Origin: JAUMBM01 sp964441755
GTDB taxonomy: Bacteria; Bacteroidota; Bacteroidia; Chitinophagales; Saprospiraceae
DNA: 64,000 nucleotides
Direction: 5' to 3'
Assembly (NCBI GenBank): GCA_964441755.1
Contig: CAYTVG010000003.1
Location: 248,001-312,000 of the forward strand
The notes under the pieces were generated by a model. It saw only the letters and a program-made list of their open reading frames with translations, was not told the DNA's origin and searched no databases. Of the stretch, positions 8,296 through 15,509 are shown in pieces. Made by a program: the position numbers and the translations under genes. Position 1 is the first letter of the stretch; each line of letters begins with the position of its first letter.

Positions 8296-11100
8296 TTAAA
8301 TCCTAACTGCCAGGTTTACAAAATATGTACGACCAAAGCTGTAGAAATACCGGCTCGGAAAACGATCTACATCTTTAGTTTCAAAATCGAAGCGCGCCTG
8401 CTCAAAGCCACCCGTGATAAAATCCTGCTTATCCAGCAGGTTATTTATACCGATGTTGAGGTAGATAAATGTATCGTCAACCTTCCAGGACTTTCCACCA
8501 AACAAATTGACAGTGAAAGTTGCCGGAAATTTCTCCTGCTCAAGAATACTGCGCCAAAGTGGTGAGCCCGGGCTGACAACCTCCTGAACAATCGTCGGAT
8601 CGTCTACATAAGAAAGAGCCTCCACCGTTCTGCGCTCAGGGTAAATATCTATCCAGGCGTTATCGAAATAATTGAGGTTGACATTGACAAACCAAAAGCG
8701 GGTACTGTTGTAGCTGAGTCCTGCCGAATAGGCCGTTTGTGGCGTACCTGCCACGTAGTAATTTTTGATATACACCGTACGCTCACTAAGTTCCTGGGCT
8801 ACGTTGTCGAGATATACAGTAACATTAGGCCTGTTGGCGTAGACAAACTGTCCCAAAGCCGCAACAGCAGAAGCCGACAGGGTCGGTGTGATTTTTACTT
8901 CAGCAGCCAGCTCCACACCTCTGTGTTCTGTAGCGATACCGTTCATCACATAATTGACAAAACCGCCCCGGGTACCATCGTTGGTGATAATTGCATTATC
9001 GAGATAGAAACTGCGATTGGATATTTGGTTTTCGAAGAGGCTGTAGTAAGCCACAGCACGCGCCTTGACTGCCGGTGCTTTCAGCAAGTACCCTCCTTCG
9101 ATTGATGTCATGCGCTCGCTCTTCAGATCATTGACCATTTGGTGGCGCGTGCGTGGGCTGACAAAAGCATCCCGTACATTAGGCGCACGGTTGATAAGCC
9201 CGCCGTTGACGAACAAATAATTGCGACCATCAATTTTCCAGGTGGTTCCCCCTTTGAAGCTGAAGTCCAGAAAACGAGCCCGCTCACTACTCCCGGCCGA
9301 GCTCTCAGGAAACTTCCCGTTGGCAACATTTCCAAAACGCCAAAACAACGTATTGGTCATCTGCCCACCAACAAAAAAGTCGAATCGAGGCAAACTGTAC
9401 TCAAGCTGTCCCCAGGTATTGGCCTGACGAATATTGTAGTCAAAATCATAGCCAAACCGATCCCCCTGTCGAACCAGCCGATTGGGCACATTCACATCAT
9501 TGCTGATAAAAAGCGTATTGCCAGTACTGTCAAACTCCGCAAATTTGTCCACATCCACATAGAAATCCCCTCCCAGCAAATCGTCCAGCACCTTGAAATT
9601 GCTAATCTTCTGATGCTGGTAATTAAATCCTCCGTGTACTACCATGCGTGGGCTCAGGAATGCCTCAACTACCGTAGAAAACAACGCCCTGCGCACATCC
9701 GCGCGCCTTTCCTCGATAACATATTGAGAGCGCTTGCCAGTGACATTATTACCCGCGATACCATCGGCATTCTCAATCGTCATGACGCTGTTTCGGTTCA
9801 CACTGTAGAACTCATCCCAGTTCAACTGACGCGCTGCCTCACTACTGCGCAGAAGTTCCTCCACCTGTGCCGCCTGCGGATTGTCGATGAAAGAAGGAAG
9901 TCTGCGATAGTAATCCGGCCGTGGATCCTGGGCATCATACCAGTCAAGCGCCGTATCACCGTCGCGACCAAACTGATAGCCGGCCGAAGTACTCACATTA
10001 ATTTTATCACTCAACTTCCAGTCATGCCGTAACAAACCAATAGGCTGGTGCGTGTTACGCACCCGTGCATTCCGTTTCTCGCCGTTCTGGTATCCCCAGT
10101 TGGGATTGTAGTAGTTAGTTCCTGCCAGTTCATTCATCTCCTGCACCGACGAGGTAGCACGGCCGGAAATACTTGGCGCTCCCATGAATACCACGCCTAT
10201 AGAATGCTGCTTATTGAGCTGCTTCTCAGCAGCTGCGAAGTAAGAATTGCCGTCAAAAAAGGTCCCCGGCACATAACCCTCCTGCGCCCAGCGACGGGAA
10301 GCGGAAAAAGAGAAAGACCATCCATTGCTCAGCTGCCCGCTGCTCCAGGTGGCCATCAGGCGGTTGCGATAGAGCGTATTGGCCAGCGCATAGGAAACCC
10401 GCAGCTGCTTTCGCTGCCGGGAAGCCCGCAGATCGAGGTCTGATGCTCCGCCCACGCTGCCGAAGCCAAAAGCAGTAGGCTGCAGCCCCACCAAATTGAC
10501 ACGATTGCGTGTTACATCATTAAGACCACCCCATTCCGACCAAAAAACGCCCCCCGTTTCGAGATCATTAAAAGGAAGCCCGTTCAGAAAAACCGTAGAA
10601 TAACTATTGTCATAGCCTCGTATTCTGAAGCGCCCCTGGCTAAGCGTAAACGCTGCCGTATTGACAAAAATATCGCGTGAAGCGGTCAGCACTCCTGAAA
10701 CATTCTGCGCCCCCCCACTGCTGTTATCATCTGAGAGTATAACTGTGGGGATGAGGTCTTCTCCTGCGACATCTTCAGCCCGTTCACCAGGCCTCAGTGC
10801 AAGGCTGCCCACATTGACAGTACCTGAGCCGGCCAGCTGTACTTCCTTTTCTAAACGGTCGTAGCCTTCCCGACTGATTGTCAGCAACAAAGATTTACCT
10901 CCATTGACTACAACCATTTCAAAATAGCCATCAGCATCTGTGCGCCCGGACTGTGCCGGCGAAAACACCTCTGCACCCGGCAGGGGCGCAGACGTAAACA
11001 GATCGACCACCCGTCCCTTAATCGTCACCTGGGCCGACATTTGCCCGATCGATACTGACATCAGGATGGCAAAGACACCGAACCACCGGCCCACCCTCAT
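8296..11100 (-). CDS. TonB-dependent outer-membrane receptor with N-terminal carboxypeptidase-like domain
   Basis: This is a large outer-membrane active transporter. From the ATG at 11100 it has 934 residues, starting with a good signal peptide (MRVGRWFGVF...QMSAQ). ATGs at 11115 and 11133 would only add a short leader. Residues about 25-100 form a carboxypeptidase-regulatory-like domain (VTIKGRVVD...PLPGAEV...TDADGYFE), usual in Bacteroidota receptors. A plug domain follows with FRIRGYDNSYSTVFLNGLPFND. The rest, up to a terminal YFVNLAVRI, is a beta-barrel. The DUF5689 lipoprotein gene follows directly, and a secreted nuclease is divergent. This is not the SusC type, since no SusD gene is present. 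The substrate cannot be read from the sequence. Confidence 0.92.
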   Translation of the reverse strand: MRVGRWFGVFAILMSVSIGQMSAQVTIKGRVVDLFTSAPLPGAEVFSPAQSGRTDADGYFEMVVVNGGKSLLLTISREGYDRLEKEVQLAGSGTVNVGSLALRPGERAEDVAGEDLIPTVILSDDNSSGGAQNVSGVLTASRDIFVNTAAFTLSQGRFRIRGYDNSYSTVFLNGLPFNDLETGGVFWSEWGGLNDVTRNRVNLVGLQPTAFGFGSVGGASDLDLRASRQRKQLRVSYALANTLYRNRLMATWSSGQLSNGWSFSFSASRRWAQEGYVPGTFFDGNSYFAAAEKQLNKQHSIGVVFMGAPSISGRATSSVQEMNELAGTNYYNPNWGYQNGEKRNARVRNTHQPIGLLRHDWKLSDKINVSTSAGYQFGRDGDTALDWYDAQDPRPDYYRRLPSFIDNPQAAQVEELLRSSEAARQLNWDEFYSVNRNSVMTIENADGIAGNNVTGKRSQYVIEERRADVRRALFSTVVEAFLSPRMVVHGGFNYQHQKISNFKVLDDLLGGDFYVDVDKFAEFDSTGNTLFISNDVNVPNRLVRQGDRFGYDFDYNIRQANTWGQLEYSLPRFDFFVGGQMTNTLFWRFGNVANGKFPESSAGSSERARFLDFSFKGGTTWKIDGRNYLFVNGGLINRAPNVRDAFVSPRTRHQMVNDLKSERMTSIEGGYLLKAPAVKARAVAYYSLFENQISNRSFYLDNAIITNDGTRGGFVNYVMNGIATEHRGVELAAEVKITPTLSASAVAALGQFVYANRPNVTVYLDNVAQELSERTVYIKNYYVAGTPQTAYSAGLSYNSTRFWFVNVNLNYFDNAWIDIYPERRTVEALSYVDDPTIVQEVVSPGSPLWRSILEQEKFPATFTVNLFGGKSWKVDDTFIYLNIGINNLLDKQDFITGGFEQARFDFETKDVDRFPSRYFYSFGRTYFVNLAVRI

Positions 11101-11243
11101 CTTGTCACTGCGCATTGAAAGAAATAACCCCATGGATCTGAAATTAATTTTTCGCCCGTGTCCTCCGGCATGTCCGGCACATCTACGATCATTCGGCAGG
11201 TCGTTGCAGGATCAGGCTGTATTTCAAGATAAATAATACGGAC

Positions 11244-11251
11244 CAAAGGTA
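11244..11251 (-). promoter_or_regulatory. predicted -7 box for the TonB receptor operon
   Basis: The minus strand reads TACCTTTG, matching TAnnTTTG. It lies about 145 bases upstream of the receptor start, leaving a leader of roughly 135 bases. No good -33 element was seen. Confidence 0.45.
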
Positions 11252-11430
11252 GTATAATTTGATTGGCTTCTTTAAGATTTAGCCTCGCTGAACAAATTTT
11301 TCCTGGCTTAGTTCGCTTCAACCCCCAATTAAAGTGTTTCCAGTCCGAAATTAGCCTCTACATTGCTGCCCAAAACGACAACAACACGCACATTCCCTGA
11401 GGTCCGGGCAATACAAAACCTGATAATCCT

Positions 11431-11438
11431 TACCTTTG
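11431..11438 (+). promoter_or_regulatory. predicted -7 box for the secreted nuclease gene
   Basis: TACCTTTG on the plus strand lies 115 bases upstream of the nuclease ATG. It is identical to the box facing the other way 180 bases before it. Confidence 0.45.
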
Positions 11439-11553
11439 CTGTTGTGAAAGCTGATTTTACGGCCTTCGGTTGGGCGGAAGCTGCCGGTTGCCATACAATT
11501 GCGCAAACCACCAGCGTTACATACGCGACAGACCTTTTAAAAAATTGCTAACC

Positions 11554-12618
11554 ATGTCATTCAACATTTTCGCTTTCAGCAGGCTGGCCGCGGCAGCCCT
11601 GCTCATCAGTGCCAGCTGTGGAAACCTGGCAGGCCAAGCCGTGCAGGTAGGCCTGATTGGTTTTTACAATGTCGAAAATCTCTTTGACACCCTTGACACC
11701 CCCGACGTCAATGACTACGAATTTACCCCCAACGGGCCCAACGCCTGGGGAAGCGCTCGCTACTATGAAAAGCTGGATCACATGGCGCAGGTAATCGGCG
11801 AGATGGGTACCAACCTGACCCCCGACGGCCCCGCCATCATCGGTCTGGCCGAAATTGAAAACCGTGCTGTGCTTGAAGATTTTGCCGCACACCCGGGCGT
11901 AAAGCGACGCAACTACCAGGTAGTGCATTACGACAGCCCCGACCGTCGCGGCGTTGATGTAGGCCTGCTCTACAACCCCCGCTATTTTAAGCCTACCGAA
12001 AGCCGGGCAGTACCCCTGATGATTTACGATGCCCAGGACGGTGACCGAATCTACACCCGTGACGTACTGGTCGTAGGCGGCTATTTCATGGGCGATCTGC
12101 TGTACGTGCTCGTCAACCACTGGCCTTCACGCCGGGGTGGCGAGGCCGCTTCGCAGCCCCTGCGCAATGCAGGTGCCCTGCTGTGTAAAAATATTTGCGA
12201 CACCATCCGCCAGCAGCATCCGGCGGCCAAATTTGTTATTATGGGTGACCTCAATGACGACCCCATTTCACCCAGTGTGCTGCAGGTACTCAATGCCAAA
12301 GGCAAAGCCAGCCAGGTAGAAGCCGGTGGTTTTTTCAACCCCATGTACGAAATGTTCCGCCGGGGCCTGGGGACACTCGCCTACCGCGACTCCTGGAACC
12401 TGTTTGACCAGATCATCGTCAGCGATCTGCTGCTCCCGGAATCCCAGCCCGGCATCCGTTTCCACCAGGCGCACATACATAATCCACCCTATCTCTACCA
12501 GCAAAGCGGTCAATTTAAGGGCTACCCCTTCCGCACCTATGTAGGCAGCACCTATGCAGGAGGCTACAGCGACCACTTTCCCGTCTACATTTCGCTGGTA
12601 AAGCCCGCCAGGCAATAA
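11554..12618 (+). CDS. secreted endonuclease/exonuclease/phosphatase-family protein
   Basis: From the ATG at 11554 the product has 354 residues and begins with a signal sequence (MSFNIFAFSRLAAAALLISA). Longer in-frame starts would hide it. The mature part is an EEP-fold phosphodiesterase: YNVENLFD (metal-site Asn39 region), LAEIEN with the metal-binding Glu100, GVDVGLLYNP, NHWPSRRGG with a catalytic His, GDLND with the Asp/Asn pair, and a terminal SDHFPV giving the Asp-His pair. The set is complete, so an active Mg-dependent enzyme acting on DNA, RNA or another phosphodiester in the periplasm or outside is likely. It diverges from a TonB receptor/DUF5689 pair, which suggests extracellular nucleic-acid or phosphate scavenging (inference). 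A hairpin follows the stop. Confidence 0.9.
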   Translation: MSFNIFAFSRLAAAALLISASCGNLAGQAVQVGLIGFYNVENLFDTLDTPDVNDYEFTPNGPNAWGSARYYEKLDHMAQVIGEMGTNLTPDGPAIIGLAEIENRAVLEDFAAHPGVKRRNYQVVHYDSPDRRGVDVGLLYNPRYFKPTESRAVPLMIYDAQDGDRIYTRDVLVVGGYFMGDLLYVLVNHWPSRRGGEAASQPLRNAGALLCKNICDTIRQQHPAAKFVIMGDLNDDPISPSVLQVLNAKGKASQVEAGGFFNPMYEMFRRGLGTLAYRDSWNLFDQIIVSDLLLPESQPGIRFHQAHIHNPPYLYQQSGQFKGYPFRTYVGSTYAGGYSDHFPVYISLVKPARQ

Positions 12619-12631
12619 GTTACAGCAACCC

Positions 12632-12666
12632 GTAAAGCATTGCCGCTGAATGCGGCAATGCTTTAC
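12632..12666. terminator. perfect 15-bp hairpin between convergent genes
   Basis: The arms 12632-12646 and 12652-12666 are exact reverse complements (GTAAAGCATTGCCGC) around a 5-base loop. The element fills most of the 52-base gap between the nuclease and PorE-like gene stops, so it can serve both strands. There is no strong U-run. Confidence 0.7.
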
Positions 12667-12670
12667 GCCC

Positions 12671-14653
12671 TTACTCGACAATGGTAAACGTAGTACGCCG
12701 GTTATACTGATGCTCGTCTTCCGTACAGCGGTTACAGACACAAGTATTGGCCGGCAGCGACTCACCGTAGCCCTTGGCAGTCAGGCGGCCCGGAGCGATA
12801 CCCAGTTCGATCAGGTAATCGACAGCCGCCTGGGCGCGCCGCTGGCTGAGTTGTTCATTATAGGTATCACTACCCCGGCAGTCAGTATGGCTGGACAGCT
12901 GTATGCGGATTTCCGGATTGCGGATTAGCAACTGCGCCAGCGATGCCAGCGTAGGCTTGGCATCCTCGCGAATAAATGACTGATCAAAGTCATAGTAGAT
13001 ATTTTCGAGCCGTATCTCCTTTCCCACGAATATCTTATCCAGTACAATCTCGAGTTCATACAGCTGTTCAGGCTTCTCGGCATCTTCCGGCAGGTTGACC
13101 GCCGAAAAAGTGGCCGCCTGCCGCAGGTAGCCATCTGCGCTGGCCAAAAAATCCAGCACAGCATCCTTGGGCAGCAGCAGACTGTATTTGCCTTCTTCAT
13201 CGACCGTCAGCTGCTGCGGGCTGATGCCGCTGCCGCCGATGCGCAGCGAGGCAGCCGGCAGCGGCCTGCGGCCAATCACTGCACTGTTGGGGTTATCCGC
13301 TTCGCGGTATACCTTTTCCAGTATAAAAATATTCAGGCGATTGGAAAAAACCACAGCCGCTGCCGGCGGCGGCGGCGGTGGCGGCAGCCATTTTTTTTCC
13401 AAAAGATATACATCATCCCCCCCCTGGCCATCCGCCCGGTTGGAACTCACAAAAGCCCGTTGCACAATACCTTGCGGCAGGCTCATCCTGCGATCGATGA
13501 CAAAAGCAAAATCATCACCGCCGGAATTGACCGGCGCCTCCATATTGCGCGGTGACACCCACGCACCCGTGGCCGTGCGCCAGGACCTGTAGACATCCAG
13601 TCCGCCCATACCATAATGCCCATTGGAAGCAAAATAAAGCGTATCGCCATCTATCCACGGAAACTGCTCATTGTCAGGCGTATTAATATTCCTGCTCAGC
13701 ACCACAGGCTCCTTCCAGCTACCGTCGGGCAGGCGCTCGGCCATATAAATATCGTAGCCACCCCAGCCGTCGGCATGGTTGCTGGCAAAGAAAAGCGTTC
13801 CTTTGTCGGCAGAAAGGCAAGGATGCAGGTAGTTGAAGCCCGGCTTGACAAAGTCCAGCAGCCGGGGTTCTTCCCAGCCTCCTCCGGCCAGCTGTCGGCT
13901 GTAAAAAAGTTGGCAAAAAGCATCATTGCCTTTAGGGGCAGCACAACGGCTAAAAAAAAGCTCCTGCCCGTCGGCCGTCACGAAGGCGCCGCCTTCGTTG
14001 GCCTCCGTATTGACCGGTGGTGGTAGCGGTTGCACCCCGCCAAAATCGGCCGCTGCCGTGAAAAGGTCGCTAAAGCCCCTGCCTGTCCACAGGTAAGTAT
14101 CGTCGCCTGCTGCAGCAGCCCGGTCGGAGGAAAACAGCAGCCGCCCGTCGGGCAGTAAGCCGGCAGCATACTCAGCGGCAGCCGTATTCAAAGGTAAGCT
14201 ACTGACAGTCCAGCCGGCTGCAGGCGTTTTCAGCCAGCGGGCGGCCTGCTCACAGGCCTGTATCTCTTTGCGATATTCGTAGGGAGACCCAATCTCCAGT
14301 CCCAGCTCAATAAAAGCCTGTCGGGCATCTTCATAACGCTCAGCCTGCTTGAGTGCGTAAGCGTAAGCGCGCAGCGCCTCAAAACCAACCTGATTGTCAT
14401 AGGCAATTTTAAACCAACTAATAGCATCAGCCCCCTGGTTGAGTCCCTGATAAGCCTGCCCGATTTGATAAGCAATACGCCCCCGCTCTACCCGACTGTC
14501 GGCTTTGTTGTACTCCCGCCTAAGCATATCCACCGCCACAGCATATTGCTTTCGCTCGAGCGCCATAGCACCATCCTGAATGCGAAGGGTATAAGTGCAT
14601 GCTGACACAAACACAACAGCAACTGTCAATATGGAAAGCAGAATCCGATGCAT
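12671..14653 (-). CDS. PorE-like T9SS lipoprotein: TPR, beta-propeller, carboxypeptidase-like and OmpA domains
   Basis: From the ATG at 14653 the product has 660 residues with a lipoprotein signal (MHRILLSILTVAVVFVSAC, lipidated Cys19). Residues about 25-130 are TPR-like. Residues 140-425 hold PD40/WD40-like propeller blades such as LFFASNHADGWGGYDIY and LYFASNGHYGMGGLDVY. A polyproline stretch lies near residue 426. A carboxypeptidase-regulatory-like domain follows, then a C-terminal OmpA domain with YYDFDQS, SHTDCRGSDTYNEQLSQRRA and GYGES, which binds peptidoglycan. This order matches PorE of Porphyromonas gingivalis, a type IX secretion component thought to anchor the system to peptidoglycan. 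The window also encodes a T9SS cargo protein. Similar OmpA proteins outside T9SS exist, so the PorE assignment rests on architecture alone. Confidence 0.82.
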   Translation of the reverse strand: MHRILLSILTVAVVFVSACTYTLRIQDGAMALERKQYAVAVDMLRREYNKADSRVERGRIAYQIGQAYQGLNQGADAISWFKIAYDNQVGFEALRAYAYALKQAERYEDARQAFIELGLEIGSPYEYRKEIQACEQAARWLKTPAAGWTVSSLPLNTAAAEYAAGLLPDGRLLFSSDRAAAAGDDTYLWTGRGFSDLFTAAADFGGVQPLPPPVNTEANEGGAFVTADGQELFFSRCAAPKGNDAFCQLFYSRQLAGGGWEEPRLLDFVKPGFNYLHPCLSADKGTLFFASNHADGWGGYDIYMAERLPDGSWKEPVVLSRNINTPDNEQFPWIDGDTLYFASNGHYGMGGLDVYRSWRTATGAWVSPRNMEAPVNSGGDDFAFVIDRRMSLPQGIVQRAFVSSNRADGQGGDDVYLLEKKWLPPPPPPPAAAVVFSNRLNIFILEKVYREADNPNSAVIGRRPLPAASLRIGGSGISPQQLTVDEEGKYSLLLPKDAVLDFLASADGYLRQAATFSAVNLPEDAEKPEQLYELEIVLDKIFVGKEIRLENIYYDFDQSFIREDAKPTLASLAQLLIRNPEIRIQLSSHTDCRGSDTYNEQLSQRRAQAAVDYLIELGIAPGRLTAKGYGESLPANTCVCNRCTEDEHQYNRRTTFTIVE

Positions 14654-14751
14654 AACATAAGCATTTATCAATAACAACGCGAGGCCGCCGCCTTTGTTTG
14701 CCGCACATTGCCTGCGGCAACGCCAATATAAGCGCTTGGGCCGAAATAGAA

Positions 14752-14780
14752 AAGCCCTGCACGGAATCCGTACAAGGCTT
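14752..14780 (-). terminator. tRNA-Thr terminator hairpin
   Basis: On the minus strand a 13-bp stem (with two G-U pairs) closes a 3-base loop and is followed by a U-rich stretch. It starts 3 bases after the tRNA 3' end. Confidence 0.65.
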
Positions 14781-14783
14781 TTG

Positions 14784-14856
14784 AGCCACCCAAGGGACTC
14801 GAACCCTCGACCCTCGCATTACGAATGCGATGCTCTACCAACTGAGCTAGGGTGGC
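14784..14856 (-). tRNA. tRNA-Thr (anticodon CGT)
   Basis: The minus strand folds into a full cloverleaf. The acceptor stem is GCCACCC/GGGTGGC, the D arm is GCTC...GAGC with AGTTGGTA, and the anticodon stem TCGCA/TGCGA closes the loop TTCGTAA, giving anticodon CGT, which reads the threonine codon ACG. The T arm has the loop TTCGAGT. The discriminator base is U and the CCA end is not encoded. The gene has its own promoter and terminator, so it is a single-tRNA transcript. Confidence 0.95.
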
Positions 14857-14869
14857 ACTGAAGACGGCG

Positions 14870-14900
14870 CAAAGATATAAGTGCTTTTTACATTCTCCAA
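14870..14900 (-). promoter_or_regulatory. predicted tRNA-Thr promoter
   Basis: On the minus strand TTG (14900-14898), a 20-base spacer, then TATCTTTG (14877-14870). The box ends 13 bases before the first base of the tRNA, the spacing expected for a stable-RNA promoter. Confidence 0.6.
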
Positions 14901-15448
14901 ATGCTGACTTCATTTTTTTTGCAGCCCTTCGGGCTGTATTGCCTGCCTGCAGGCTTTTTTTTATAAAAAAAATCGCAACGCCCCCGCGCAGGCTCGTGCG
15001 ATGCACGAAGCTGCAGGCCACACAAAAAATTCTTTCGCCATCCGATTGCCACAATAAAAATATCCCATATATTTGTAATGCTTCGGACGAGAAGTAAAAA
15101 ATGCCGCGCAAGTATCAAATTTATGTTTGACTCTACATTTTTATCAAATTAAGGAGTGACTTATTCAGTGTCTAGGGCGGGCCTCAGTTTCGCTTGCGAA
15201 ATTCCGCGCTGTCTACCAGCAAAGACAAGGGGATTACCGAACCACAATAGCTACCTTAAACATGTTTTTCTGAGGGTCCAAAACAACCCTGATACTTGTG
15301 TGGCATTTTTTTTCTCCGCTCGCCCCCTGACTGCCCATCTATGGCTGTGTGTGAGCGGCTTACCGACAGCCTTACCCTGCGGGTATGGCGCATAAGGCGG
15401 TAAAAAATTTGTCTATTGATGGCTGCAGGCAGATCTGTACAGTACCCC
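14901..15448. other. gene-free region between tRNA promoter and alpha-2-macroglobulin gene
   Basis: About 550 bases without a convincing gene. A small GCCTG/CAGGC hairpin at 14951-14964 is followed by eight T and, after a short gap, a run of A. A CAGCCC/GGGCTG hairpin lies at 14932-14946. No promoter box was found for a transcript ending at them. Small open frames in the region lack family-like sequence. Confidence 0.5.
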
Positions 15449-15471
15449 CTACTTACGCCAGGCGTAAGTAG
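15449..15471. promoter_or_regulatory. 23-bp perfect dyad upstream of alpha-2-macroglobulin gene
   Basis: The arms CTACTTACGCC and GGCGTAAGTAG are exact reverse complements around a single central A. A one-base centre cannot form a good RNA hairpin loop, which favours a DNA-binding operator over a terminator. It ends 38 bases before the ATG at 15510. The regulator is unknown. Confidence 0.45.
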
Positions 15472-15509
15472 TTATAGAAAATACATTTTCACACATAAAA
15501 CTGCCCGCC

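Larger units (their letters stand above)
11101..11553. other. divergent intergenic region between receptor and nuclease genes
   Basis: About 450 bases hold no convincing gene. Two -7 boxes of the same sequence, one per strand, are listed separately at 11244-11251 and 11431-11438. The small open frames here lack coding signs. Confidence 0.6.

Noticed and set aside
9139..10032. 297-codon open frame on the plus strand
   Set aside because: It is antisense to the TonB receptor, has no family-like sequence and no start signals; a shadow of the coding strand.
14668..15111. Minus-strand frame of 147 codons over the tRNA
   Set aside because: It runs through the tRNA-Thr gene and its promoter, so cannot be a protein gene.
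15156..15395. 79-codon plus-strand frame upstream of the alpha-2-macroglobulin gene
   Set aside because: Composition is not coding-like, there is no promoter box, and no domain is recognisable.
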